NCBI GenBank assembly: GCA_035529435.1
Contig: DATKWS010000154.1
Location: forward strand, 22,441 to 86,440
Source: DATKWS01 sp035529435
GTDB taxonomy: Bacteria > Krumholzibacteriota > Krumholzibacteriia > Krumholzibacteriales > Krumholzibacteriaceae
Reading direction: 5' to 3'
DNA length: 64,000 nucleotides
Notes under the pieces: generated by a model
Told to the model about the DNA's origin: nothing
Database searches by the model: none
The model's input: only the letters and a program-made list of their open reading frames with translations
Part shown: positions 43,095 to 51,443 of the stretch, piece by piece
Numbering within the stretch: position 1 is the first letter of the stretch
How the letters are laid out: each line of letters opens with the position of its first letter
Translations under genes and position numbers: made by a program

Positions 43095-45164
43095 TCAATC
43101 CCCGGGATGCAGGTGCTCGGCGAACCATTCATGGAGCGTGTTCCACCACAGCTCGGCATTCAACGGCTTCAGCACGAAATGGGTTTCGTCCGGGTAGAAG
43201 AGGAGCTTTGAATAGACGCCCCTGCGCTGGAGTGCCGTGAAGAACTGGAGTCCCTCCCCGTAGGGAACGCGGTAATCGTGCTCACCGTGCACGACGAGGC
43301 ACGGTGTCTTGAATGCAGCCGCGTAGTTGTGCGGTGAGAAACGTTCGTACATCTCCGGATTCTCCCACGGCGCTCCCCTGAATTCCCATTCGGGGAACCA
43401 GAGTTCCTCGGTCGCCCCGTACATGCTCTCGAGGTTGTAGACCCCATCGTGCGAGACGAGGCAGCGAAAGCGCGTCGAGTGGCCCTCGATCCAGTTGATC
43501 ATGTAGCCGCCGTACGAGGCGCCGGCCGCGGCGATGCGATCCTTGTCGATGAAGGGAAACCGCTCGATGCAGTAATCGACGCCGTTCATGATGTCGGTGT
43601 AGACGGCGCCGCCCCAGTCGCCGCTGATTGCATCCGTGAGAGCCTGTCCGTACCCCGTGCTGCCGGTGGGATTCAGCATGACGACGACGTAGCCGGGAGA
43701 GGCGAACATCTGCGCGTTCCAGCGGTAGTGGAAGTCGTCGCCGAACGCGCCCTGCGGCCCCCCATGTATGAGGAGTATCACCGGGTACTGTTTACCCTCG
43801 GTGAAGTAAGGGGGTTTTACGAGCATGCCGTGGATCGAGTCCGTGGCGCCCCGGTACCGGAACTCCTCCACCGGATTCATCTCGAGCCTGTCGAGAACTT
43901 CCTTGTTGACATCGGTGATCTGCGTGACCCGTTGCCCGCCGGCCGTAGCCCGGAAAAGGTCGACGGGACGCCTCGTGTTCTGTCTTGCAATGATCAGGTG
44001 TTTGCCGTCGAGCGTCACGCGGACATTGGTGTCGTATCCGCCGCGAATGACGAGGCGCGCGTCATTGCCCCGGACGGTGACGGCACCGATCGAGCTCCGC
44101 CCCGTATCCTCGGTCGTGAAGTACAGCGTGCGGTTGTCGGGGCTCCACGCGAACCTGCCGATGCTGTAATCGAAGCCTTCGGTCAGGTTCTTGCTCGCTC
44201 CGGATCTCCGGTCGTAGATCATCATCCGGTACCGGTCCGCCTCGAAGCGGGGGGTCATCTGGGCCCGGTACGCGATGTAGCGTCCGTTCGGCGAGTAGCG
44301 CGGATTGTTGTCGTTTGAGAGATTTGCGCCGGTGATGTTCCGCGGCTCCCCGCCGGGGATCGTCATGACGAAAAGGTCGTTATTGGTCGAGGTGGCTATG
44401 AACGAGTCGGGGTTCATCGTGTAGCACAGCTCCGTGCCGTCCGGGGAGAAGTCGTAGTCCCGCTCGCCGCCGAGAGAGATCGGCGGCACGTCGGTCATAC
44501 CCCGGTTGATCTCGACGAGCGACTCCCCCTTGGGATCGGTGAGAAAAAGATGGCTCCAGCGTCCATCGCGCCAGTGGTTCCAGTGGCGGTAGAGGAGGCG
44601 GTCGATCAGGCGGGCCTTGACCTGGCTGTTCTGGTGCCGATCCAGCTTCTCGCCGTTGCAATCCATATCGGGGCACTCGGGATATACCCGTGAAGTGAAA
44701 GCGATCCAGCGGCCGTCGGGCGACCAGAGCGGCCCTTCGGCACCGGTCGGTACGTCGGTGACACGGCGTGCCTCGCCGCCGTCGGCCGGAATCACCCAGA
44801 TCTGGGATGTGCCCTCCCTGTCCGAGATGAAGGCGAGATGCCTGCCGTCGGGCGACCAGCACGGCGAGTAATCGTTTCCGTCGCTGCGGACGAATTCCCA
44901 TACATCCCCGCCCGCGGTGGGCACGAGGTAGACGTCGGTGTTCGAAGAATTCTCCTCCTTGTCGAACCACGTTACCTGGAAAGCGGCCCACGTTCCGTCC
45001 GGGGAAATCTCGTAGCTCCCGATCCTTCCCAGGGCGATGAGATCGTCGAACGTGATGGCGTGCGTGCCGGCGTTTTCCGCGGCCGCGGCACCGGCGCTCC
45101 TCGCGGCAGCGCCGAGACTTGTGAGAGCGAGAAGGCAGAACAGAAAGCCTGTGTGCCGTTTCAT
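43095..45164 (-). CDS. exported S9 family prolyl-oligopeptidase-type peptidase
   Basis: 689 residues. Signal peptide (FLFCLLALTSLGAAARSAGA), then a seven-bladed beta-propeller with repeated WSPDGR and YSPNGR blades, then an alpha/beta hydrolase: IHGGPQGAF (oxyanion), the nucleophile Ser550 in GASYGGY, and the Asp and His in EHDYRVP and DETHF. It cleaves short peptides in the periplasm, like acylaminoacyl or dipeptidyl peptidases. GGAGGAAGATCG precedes this ATG. A spacer in the propeller contains CPDMDCNGEK, a possible disulfide loop. Confidence 0.9.
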   Translation of the reverse strand: MKRHTGFLFCLLALTSLGAAARSAGAAAAENAGTHAITFDDLIALGRIGSYEISPDGTWAAFQVTWFDKEENSSNTDVYLVPTAGGDVWEFVRSDGNDYSPCWSPDGRHLAFISDREGTSQIWVIPADGGEARRVTDVPTGAEGPLWSPDGRWIAFTSRVYPECPDMDCNGEKLDRHQNSQVKARLIDRLLYRHWNHWRDGRWSHLFLTDPKGESLVEINRGMTDVPPISLGGERDYDFSPDGTELCYTMNPDSFIATSTNNDLFVMTIPGGEPRNITGANLSNDNNPRYSPNGRYIAYRAQMTPRFEADRYRMMIYDRRSGASKNLTEGFDYSIGRFAWSPDNRTLYFTTEDTGRSSIGAVTVRGNDARLVIRGGYDTNVRVTLDGKHLIIARQNTRRPVDLFRATAGGQRVTQITDVNKEVLDRLEMNPVEEFRYRGATDSIHGMLVKPPYFTEGKQYPVILLIHGGPQGAFGDDFHYRWNAQMFASPGYVVVMLNPTGSTGYGQALTDAISGDWGGAVYTDIMNGVDYCIERFPFIDKDRIAAAGASYGGYMINWIEGHSTRFRCLVSHDGVYNLESMYGATEELWFPEWEFRGAPWENPEMYERFSPHNYAAAFKTPCLVVHGEHDYRVPYGEGLQFFTALQRRGVYSKLLFYPDETHFVLKPLNAELWWNTLHEWFAEHLHPGD

Positions 45165-45398
45165 CGATCTTCCTCCGTGTCGGGGTGGAAGCACAATCAT
45201 AGACGCGTAATGAGAGCGGTTATGTATGCAACCCGGTAACGATCACGCGCCGATGCCGGCATTCTATTGGAATAGAACGCGCGGGGCAACGGAAAACGGG
45301 CCGGTGACGTTCCCCCGATAACCGAAGGTGACGACCGCCGGCTCGCGTGAAGCCGACGATCCCGAACGGAGTGGGCAGGCGCCGCCGCGCGGGCCCGC
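45165..45398. other. intergenic region without a recognised gene
   Basis: About 230 GC-rich bases upstream of the S9 peptidase, probably holding its promoter; no ORF, repeat or hairpin of note before the terminator at 45399. Confidence 0.4.
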
Positions 45399-45430
45399 AA
45401 AAAAAAGGAGAAACGTAAACGTTTCTCCTT
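45399..45430 (-). terminator. strong Rho-independent terminator
   Basis: AAGGAGAAACG (45405-45415), loop TAAA, CGTTTCTCCTT (45420-45430): an 11-bp perfect stem followed on the minus strand by eight T. It lies about 310 bases after the CHAT stop. Confidence 0.85.
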
Positions 45431-45651
45431 CCGTGGATGGGGGAAACCCCCTCACTTCATCCTCCACCCGTAATATTCTTTTACTTAGTTAAACTAAAAC
45501 CCCATCTCTTCCCTGGATCTGCCGCCTCAATTCGCCGGCACCTGACTTTTCACTGCCCCCCTGCGTGCTTCGCTTTCCACAGTGAAAGGGCTACTTTCCG
45601 ATTTTATTAGACGGTCGCTTTTCACAATTTGACATCGCACAGTGCATTTAA
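45399..45651 (-). ncRNA. candidate structured RNA or long 3' UTR downstream of the CHAT gene
   Basis: Minus-strand transcript of about 250 bases with no ORF. A TATAAT on the minus strand (45663-45658) could start it and a strong terminator (45430-45399) ends it. Inside are TTTCACTG/CAGTGAAA (45548-45555 and 45580-45587) closing a hairpin that contains GCG-TGCTT-CGC, and GGGGG-AAA-CCCCC (45439-45451). It does not match tmRNA, RNase P, SRP, 6S or the common riboswitches that I can recognise by eye. Alternatively it is the trailer of the CHAT mRNA. Confidence 0.4.
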
Positions 45652-45657
45652 TAGGTA

Positions 45658-45663
45658 ATTATA
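45658..45663 (-). promoter_or_regulatory. possible -10 box for the intergenic transcript
   Basis: Consensus TATAAT on the minus strand in an AT-rich stretch. No good -35 partner was found, so the promoter is uncertain. Confidence 0.3.
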
Positions 45664-45742
45664 CCTATATTACTATACGTTAATATTCACTAATTTCATA
45701 TTTTAATAGAGGTTGCTGGAAAATGGCGGATCACGATTTTTT

Positions 45743-48691
45743 TTAAGGCGCTTGAGTGGGTGCACTCTGGTCTGATCGTGCGGCGCAACGTTCGACGCCG
45801 GGATCGAATCTTCCACAGCAGATGAGGGGCGCCCATAAGTGAATATTATCAAAGGTATTACCGGAAGCACGGCTCTTCTCTATCATCTCTCTCTGCATGG
45901 CGCAGAGCGCCGCAGTGGCCGATGACGCGCCGCCCCACAACTTTTCATAGAACGATGTTACGGCCCTCTCGGCGGCGGCATCCTCTATCGGCCACAGCGA
46001 ACCGACTACCATGTGTGCGCCGGAGCGGACGAACGCCCCCGCCAGTCCCGAACCCGCCTGAGCGTACTGTGTGCCGCCCCCGACCGATTCGCACGCCGCA
46101 AGAAAGACGAGCCGAACATGCGACAGATCGAGCCTCAGAATTTCTTGTTCATCGAGAAGAGCGCCCGAGAGCTCTCTCTCGCCGGTGATCTCCCCGGAAG
46201 GTGAGAGGAGGAGGGCCGTTTTTCCGCTGTGCAGGGGGTAGTGTATGGAGTGTGATGAGATGTGTACCAGGTCGGAACGCTCGATACGGGCGAGTAACGC
46301 CTGCCTGGTTGCCCCCGTCCCCTGGAGCACCGTGCCGTTCTCGAAGAATTGTTGCAGCCGGACAAGCTCCCTTCCGGCGTAATGGAGGGAATCGAGGCGG
46401 GGGTAGATCCTGCGCGCGAGATCGGGAATGACGGCATTGCCGACAATGAGCGGTGCCCGGAAACGCGGTGCGGCCGTCCCGCCGGATTCGCCGGGAGCAG
46501 CCACGGGTTCATACTGTGGATCGGCGGTGCCGGGCACCGCACGGGTGGTCTTCCCACTGCCGGTGTGCAGATCGAGCAGGCTGGGGGAGACGAATATCGT
46601 TTTGGATTCCAGGAGAAACCGGTCCGAGCCGCGAGCCGCCAGGGCGCCGAACGGCAGAAGACGGAGGACGCCGTCGGGGATAAAGCAGAGTATCTCGGCG
46701 GATTCGACGAGGGGCGCGAGCGGCTCGATCAGAAAGCCGTAGAGACGGGATGTAATCCCGGCGATACGGTCCCGGTTCAGGCCGGGTCCGGAATGTCGAT
46801 CGCTGACGGACGGCCCGCACTGCTCGATGAACGCGCGCACCTCCCGGTCGAGCGTCACGCTCTCCACGGCGACGCACCGGTGCGTGGCGCCGTTCCTGTT
46901 CAACGCCACGAGTATCAACCGGTCCGGCGTGATCGTGGTTTGGACGATGAGGGCGCACTCCGGAATCCATGCCCGGTCCGCAATGCATGACCTGATGGAA
47001 TCGTCGAGGGCCATGGATGGGACGGACCGGCCGCAGGGATCAGCGTGCCGCGACCGCTCGGCCCAGAAGAGAACGGAATCGGCCCCATGCGATGTCTCGC
47101 TGTCGAGACGTATAAGGTCGTCATAGATCGAATCGACCAGTTGCACGAGGAAGTGCCTGTTTTCCACGTGCGGTTTCCGCAACGATTCCTCCTCGAAGAG
47201 GGCAATGGCGCCTGCGAGAATCTTTCGGCCGTCGTTCCGGTTCCCCCGGCTGATCTTTGTTTTTCCGAGGAGCCGGCACGATTCGATTTGCTGCATCCAG
47301 TAATTTTCCTCGATCGCCAGGCGCACGGCCTCATCGAGGAGTTCCTCGGCCTGTCGGTAGCGATGCTGCTCGAAGTGGAGACGGGCCATCGCCGTCGTGT
47401 ATTCGGCCACCCGGCGGTTCTCCCGAAGCCTGTGTGAGACGGCCAATGCACGTTCGTAACAGGAAAGTGCCTCCTCGGTCTTTCCCGCCGCCGCGTATGT
47501 ATCGCCGAGCTGTTTCTCCAACTCGGCGATGTAGTGTTGATCGATGCCGCGCTGTGCGATCGACAGCGCTTTTTCCATTTTGGCGATCGCCTCGCCGAGG
47601 TTTCCCGCCGCGCGCTGGATACGGGAAAGGAGTGCGAGTCCCGATGCAAGGTACTGCTCCGTCGCGTGCGTAACGTAGATGCCGGTCTCGGGTGAGTCGC
47701 CGCTCAGCAGTTCCTCGGCGAGAAGCGTCGATTTCTCCGCGATGCCGGCGGCGCGGTTCGTTTCGCCGAAGCTGTTGAGTAACCGCGCGAGTGTGAGATT
47801 TCGAGAGATGGAGCAATTCGGATCACAGGCGTGTTCGCTGCAGCGGCAGGCCTGCACGAGCAGGGATTCCGCTTCGACGGTGAATCCTTCGGTGCCGCGG
47901 AGGCAGCCGAGAAACGAGAGGGCCCGGCTCAGGTAGTAGGGGTCCCCGCATCGCTCTGCGTTCGAGAGGCTCAACCGGTAGGCCGCGTCCGCAGCCTCGA
48001 AATTCCCCTTCCGCACGTGATAGGCGCCGATCCGGCCCGAGATGTAACTCACACTTGGCAGGTGCTCGGTATCCCTGTACGTATCGAGGGCCTCCTCGAG
48101 GCAGCGCACCCCCTCGGGATCGCGCCCCGAGGCGAAATAGTAATCGGCGAGCGTTTCGAGCCCTTTGCCGGTCCACCGGCCGCATCCGGCGTCTTCAAGG
48201 GCCGCGATGCTCTCCCGGAGGACCGTCTCTATCTCCTCGGCCCGGTCGAGCTCATCGTAGATTCTGTCATGGCACCGCACAATGCACCTGCGCGCCGCCG
48301 TGTACGCGCTCAATTTCCGCTCGTCATCGAGGAGGTCTGCGATCAGGAGGGAAAAGTGACGCGAGTGGAACGCCGAATCGAGCAGGTAGGCGATTTTCCC
48401 GGCCTCCACGGCGCAGTAGGCGAAGGTCCCCTGCGCACCGCGTTCATGCGCCTCGAGAAGAAGGTTGAATTGCGGGCTCAGTGCTTTCTCGCTCCAGATG
48501 AAGCCGCTTTTTTCGAAGAGTGCCACGGCGGCGTCATCGCTCAAGAGCTGGGCCGGAATCCCTGATACTTTCACGTACTCGAGGTTGTACATCTCGCCGT
48601 CTCCGGGCGCGGGGGCGAGGTGCACCGCTGCGCTGATGATGATGTAGGCGAGCGCCGCGTACGCCGGGATATGATAGCGAACTGGTTTCAT
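45743..48691 (-). CDS. TPR-CHAT (caspase-like) membrane-anchored or exported protein
   Basis: 982 residues. A hydrophobic N-terminus (AYAALAYIIISAAVHLAP) is a signal anchor or signal peptide. About 30 to 540 are tetratricopeptide repeats (for example AIAKMEKALSIAQRGIDQHY, EALSCYERALAVSHRLRENR). The C-terminal third is a CHAT domain with the catalytic pair His814 in LVHISSHSIHYP and Cys867 in VFLAACESVGGG, and the terminal MVVGSLWPIEDAA. CHAT proteases cut specific protein targets. It is the last gene after the sigma and anti-sigma genes. The start is ATG with GGGGA upstream; the longer frame begins with TTG. Confidence 0.85.
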   Translation of the reverse strand: MKPVRYHIPAYAALAYIIISAAVHLAPAPGDGEMYNLEYVKVSGIPAQLLSDDAAVALFEKSGFIWSEKALSPQFNLLLEAHERGAQGTFAYCAVEAGKIAYLLDSAFHSRHFSLLIADLLDDERKLSAYTAARRCIVRCHDRIYDELDRAEEIETVLRESIAALEDAGCGRWTGKGLETLADYYFASGRDPEGVRCLEEALDTYRDTEHLPSVSYISGRIGAYHVRKGNFEAADAAYRLSLSNAERCGDPYYLSRALSFLGCLRGTEGFTVEAESLLVQACRCSEHACDPNCSISRNLTLARLLNSFGETNRAAGIAEKSTLLAEELLSGDSPETGIYVTHATEQYLASGLALLSRIQRAAGNLGEAIAKMEKALSIAQRGIDQHYIAELEKQLGDTYAAAGKTEEALSCYERALAVSHRLRENRRVAEYTTAMARLHFEQHRYRQAEELLDEAVRLAIEENYWMQQIESCRLLGKTKISRGNRNDGRKILAGAIALFEEESLRKPHVENRHFLVQLVDSIYDDLIRLDSETSHGADSVLFWAERSRHADPCGRSVPSMALDDSIRSCIADRAWIPECALIVQTTITPDRLILVALNRNGATHRCVAVESVTLDREVRAFIEQCGPSVSDRHSGPGLNRDRIAGITSRLYGFLIEPLAPLVESAEILCFIPDGVLRLLPFGALAARGSDRFLLESKTIFVSPSLLDLHTGSGKTTRAVPGTADPQYEPVAAPGESGGTAAPRFRAPLIVGNAVIPDLARRIYPRLDSLHYAGRELVRLQQFFENGTVLQGTGATRQALLARIERSDLVHISSHSIHYPLHSGKTALLLSPSGEITGERELSGALLDEQEILRLDLSHVRLVFLAACESVGGGTQYAQAGSGLAGAFVRSGAHMVVGSLWPIEDAAAERAVTSFYEKLWGGASSATAALCAMQREMIEKSRASGNTFDNIHLWAPLICCGRFDPGVERCAARSDQSAPTQAP

Positions 48692-48736
48692 GTCCGGTCC
48701 CCGTTCGCTGTATACTATAGCAGAAAAATACAATAA

Positions 48737-48751
48737 TAATAATGATTATTC
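48737..48751 (-). promoter_or_regulatory. second Fur/PerR-type box before the CHAT gene
   Basis: TAATAAT-G-ATTATTC, identical at 14 of 15 positions to the box over the perR promoter. It overlaps the stop codon of the anti-sigma gene and lies 46 bases upstream of the CHAT ATG, with a TATAGT-like -10 between. Confidence 0.4.
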
Positions 48752-49663
48752 TTTAATGAGAGCCCGCGCCTTCTCTGCCCATGGAGAGGTTGGATCCCTG
48801 TGGATGTACGATTCGAGATACCGGTTCGCCTCGGCCGTTTTCCCGGTCGCATGGTATATGATTCCGAGGTTGTAATAGGCCTCGGGAGGTACATGTTCAC
48901 GTTGTGCAGCATCGATCAGGCGGATCAGCGCCAGATCGGTTCTCCCCAGCCTGTACGATACCACAGCGAGATCGTTGTACGAGCGGCCGTCATCCGGCGC
49001 CAGGAGTGCGGCCCGTCGGTATGCCACTTCGGCCCTGTCGAACCGGTTCATGGCGAAATGCAGATGCCCGAGGAGCTGGTGGACTTCCGGATTGCGGGGA
49101 TATCGCCGAATGAGCTGTTTCAGTGTGCCTTCGAGTCGTTCGAACCGGCGGTAATCACCCGCTGGATTTCCGCGAATCGCGACCGGTGTTCCGCCCGGTC
49201 TGTCCCGCCCGCCGGTGAGGCGCAGCTCGCCGATCTGTGCGGCTGATAGGACCGTGTCGATCTCCGTCCGGGCCGCCCGCAACTCGGGATCCCAGGCAGG
49301 GGAGAGCATGAGGAGGCTCAGAACGAAGATCATTGCTATCGAAGTTGCTAGTGCAGAATAGGTTACGGTCGCATGCCACACCCGCGCAAGGAACGGCGCA
49401 CGAGGAGGGGATTGGCGCGCCGCCTCAGTAATGCCGGATCTATCTTGCTGCGCGAGCGGTTCCCGCCGAGCGGTACACTGGAGGGCCGGATCCGGCAAGA
49501 AGGTCCCGGTCATCTCGTCGAGTTCCCCCTTTGCGTTGAACAGGGTTGCCAGGCAGCGGGGACAATCCGCAACATGCTTCTCGTACGCCCGGCGTTCCTC
49601 ATCCGTGAGGCGCCTGTCGAGATATGCCGCGAGCCATTCCTCGTTATTACAGAATTCCTTCAT
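48746..49663 (-). CDS. zinc-finger anti-sigma factor with transmembrane helix and TPR domain
   Basis: 305 residues. The N-terminus is an anti-sigma zinc finger (Cys5, His30, Cys34, Cys37 in EKHVADCPRC). A linker leads to a transmembrane helix (TYSALATSIAMIFVLSLLML, about 97-116) and a C-terminal TPR region (for example HQLLGHLHFAMNRFDRAEVAYRRAALLAP). The zinc finger would hold the sigma factor on the cytosolic side, with the TPRs in the periplasm as sensor or docking site. It lies directly between the sigma gene and the TPR-CHAT gene. Confidence 0.85.
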   Translation of the reverse strand: MKEFCNNEEWLAAYLDRRLTDEERRAYEKHVADCPRCLATLFNAKGELDEMTGTFLPDPALQCTARREPLAQQDRSGITEAARQSPPRAPFLARVWHATVTYSALATSIAMIFVLSLLMLSPAWDPELRAARTEIDTVLSAAQIGELRLTGGRDRPGGTPVAIRGNPAGDYRRFERLEGTLKQLIRRYPRNPEVHQLLGHLHFAMNRFDRAEVAYRRAALLAPDDGRSYNDLAVVSYRLGRTDLALIRLIDAAQREHVPPEAYYNLGIIYHATGKTAEANRYLESYIHRDPTSPWAEKARALIKE

Positions 49664-49771
49664 GGCGATTATCGATTAACTCGTTTCCGAGCTTCCCCTT
49701 AGTTCATTATAGATTAGACGACAATTTTTCGTGTTTCCGCGGTCTATTTGTTAATAGTATGTCAGTTTTTT

Positions 49772-50686
49772 TCAGTGAAACGGATGACCGTGGCCGTCCG
49801 GCGGTGTGTTCCACATATCTTCCCACGAGTGCAGTTCCATGAGGTTCTGCACGATTCCCTGGTAAATTTCCAGTGGTATGCCGGTCTCCAGCAACATCGC
49901 TTTCAGCTGCGCGAACAGCTTTTCGAGGCGCCGGTAGACCAATTGCTCGTTTCCGAGATCGAGCACCTCGCAGATCCTCCTGGCGCTCGCCTTGTGCTCG
50001 AACCGGAGCTGGAGAATGATCTGGTCGCGGTGCGGCAGATGGAGGAGGGCATCGCGGAGGTTCTGCAGCGCCTCGCGGAACAGATCGCTCTCCATGAGAA
50101 TATCCGGAACCGGTTGCGTACGGCGTTCCAGTGGCACATGATCACTCGAGGTGTAAGCGGTGCCGTTCAGTGGAACGTTCCGTACTATTGAGGGAGCGAG
50201 CAGTTTCTCGATGAGCTTGCCGAGCCTGCGCTCCCGCGCCGTTTGGATTATGCGCTCCTCGCATTCGATCAGATCGAGGTAGGAGATATGATCTCCCATC
50301 TCGGCACGGAGCCCCGCGAGCACCTCGTGGATCGGGAGTGCCTGGATGAATGCCAGCTTGAAGTAGCGCCGGTCGACCGGGAGAAGCCCTCCGAGGGCCG
50401 TCAGTACGTGCCGGATCCCCTTCGAGCTTCTGAAATAGTCCCGGCAGTGATTCACCGTTACGATGAACAGCCACGTCGAGAGCGTCGATCTGCCGTTGAA
50501 CTTGGCGAGCTTTTCGTTTTTGAGCTTTTCCAGAAGCGAAACGTACAGGTCGCGCGCGATTTCATCGTCATTCACGTACCTGCCGATGATGCTCTGCATG
50601 TTATCGGTATAGGTTTCGATGAACCGATGCCATGCCGCAATATCGCCGGCCATGATCTTTCTTACGAGATCGAGATCGACCTTCAT
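49772..50686 (-). CDS. ECF-like sigma-70 family RNA polymerase sigma factor
   Basis: 304 residues. Region 2 is visible in EIARDLYVSLLEKL and TLSTWLFIVTVNHCRDYFRS; region 4 in LRDALLHLPHRDQIILQLRF and ARRICEVLDLGNEQLVYRRLEKL. Between them is a long insert (about 100-210), which makes it larger than a usual ECF factor of about 190 residues. The ATG at 50686 is used because upstream codons fall in an AT-rich promoter. There is no ribosome site; a TATAAT ends six bases before the ATG, so the mRNA may be leaderless. It heads the sigma/anti-sigma/CHAT operon. Confidence 0.85.
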   Translation of the reverse strand: MKVDLDLVRKIMAGDIAAWHRFIETYTDNMQSIIGRYVNDDEIARDLYVSLLEKLKNEKLAKFNGRSTLSTWLFIVTVNHCRDYFRSSKGIRHVLTALGGLLPVDRRYFKLAFIQALPIHEVLAGLRAEMGDHISYLDLIECEERIIQTARERRLGKLIEKLLAPSIVRNVPLNGTAYTSSDHVPLERRTQPVPDILMESDLFREALQNLRDALLHLPHRDQIILQLRFEHKASARRICEVLDLGNEQLVYRRLEKLFAQLKAMLLETGIPLEIYQGIVQNLMELHSWEDMWNTPPDGHGHPFH

Positions 50687-50692
50687 GCTATA

Positions 50693-50720
50693 ATTATAAT
50701 TGAAAATCGATGGATAGCAA
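50693..50720 (-). promoter_or_regulatory. predicted promoter of the sigma operon, leaderless mRNA likely
   Basis: TTGCTA and TATAAT separated by 16 bases on the minus strand; the -10 box ends six bases before the sigma factor ATG, so transcription would start at or next to it. Confidence 0.4.
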
Positions 50721-50818
50721 CCGATAACCCCGGCCGGCGGCAAGGACACTACTCCGTGAGGAAACAGGTGCGCACCGGGAGTGCCGCTTCGCCGGCGGGA
50801 CGATCTTGTGGTGTGGAT

Positions 50819-51151
50819 CTAGAGCTGGTTCCTCTCGGGCGGGCGCCGCTCGGGAACGTAGATGTCCGGTACCGATCCCTCGTTCCATTCCCGCGAAACG
50901 TACAGGTTGCAGTAGCAGCTTCCGTACTCCGCCACGTCCGGCTCGCGGTAATCGCACGGACAGATGATATCTTTGTCGTGCTCGCGGTCATCCGCGGCGA
51001 GTCGGCACGGGCACGCCATGTATCCGTATCGCTCCCTGTTGGTCAGGAGTCCCTGGAGGAGCTCCAGCGTCCGTTCCCGGTCATGATTGAAATAATACCC
51101 CTTCGGTTCGTTCAAAGCTTTCAGCCGTTCGTACAGTTCCTCGACATTCAT
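50819..51151 (-). CDS. ferredoxin-thioredoxin reductase catalytic (beta) subunit-like protein
   Basis: 110 residues with the FTR cysteine layout: MACPCRLA, then ICPCDYREPD, then YGSCYCNLYV. These bind the 4Fe-4S cluster next to the redox disulfide. In non-photosynthetic prokaryotes such proteins reduce thioredoxin- or glutaredoxin-like partners. The ATG overlaps the stop of the glutaredoxin gene (ATGA), so the two are co-translated; the longer in-frame reading upstream lies inside that gene. Confidence 0.88.
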   Translation of the reverse strand: MNVEELYERLKALNEPKGYYFNHDRERTLELLQGLLTNRERYGYMACPCRLAADDREHDKDIICPCDYREPDVAEYGSCYCNLYVSREWNEGSVPDIYVPERRPPERNQL

Positions 51152-51408
51152 GACAGGCCCAGCGCCTCCTTCAACTCTTCTTCCCGGTAGCCGACGATCA
51201 CCCGGTCGCCGATGATGATGGTGGGATAGGAAAGCCGCTCGTTGAGCCTCCGGAGCTCCTGCAGAACGGCACGTTTCTCCTCCCGCTCCAGCAGATCGAC
51301 GTCGGTGAACTCGTGTGGTATGTTGTGTTCCCTCATGAACCGCTTGGCGGCCTTGCAATGCCCGCAGGTGCTGATCGTGTACATTCTTACTGGTTTATCC
51401 GGGCCCAC
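51148..51408 (-). CDS. glutaredoxin-like protein
   Basis: 86 residues with the thioredoxin-fold active site TCGHCKAAKRFM (Cys15 and Cys18), a cis-Pro in YPTIIIGDRVIVGY and a C-terminal helix. It is the likely redox partner of the overlapping FTR subunit, a pairing known from anaerobes where ferredoxin drives thiol reduction. Confidence 0.88.
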   Translation of the reverse strand: MGPDKPVRMYTISTCGHCKAAKRFMREHNIPHEFTDVDLLEREEKRAVLQELRRLNERLSYPTIIIGDRVIVGYREEELKEALGLS

Positions 51409-51443
51409 TGTATTCCTCCTTGAACGGGGCCGTTCCGGGCGGT

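Noticed and set aside
45443..45470. Tiny ORF (GGAGG then ATG AAG TGA) within the intergenic transcript
   Set aside because: Two codons only; no evidence of meaning beyond chance.
45629..45657. Plus-strand promoter starting with TTGACA at 45629
   Set aside because: The -35 is perfect but no matching -10 at 16-18 bases and no plus-strand gene follows.
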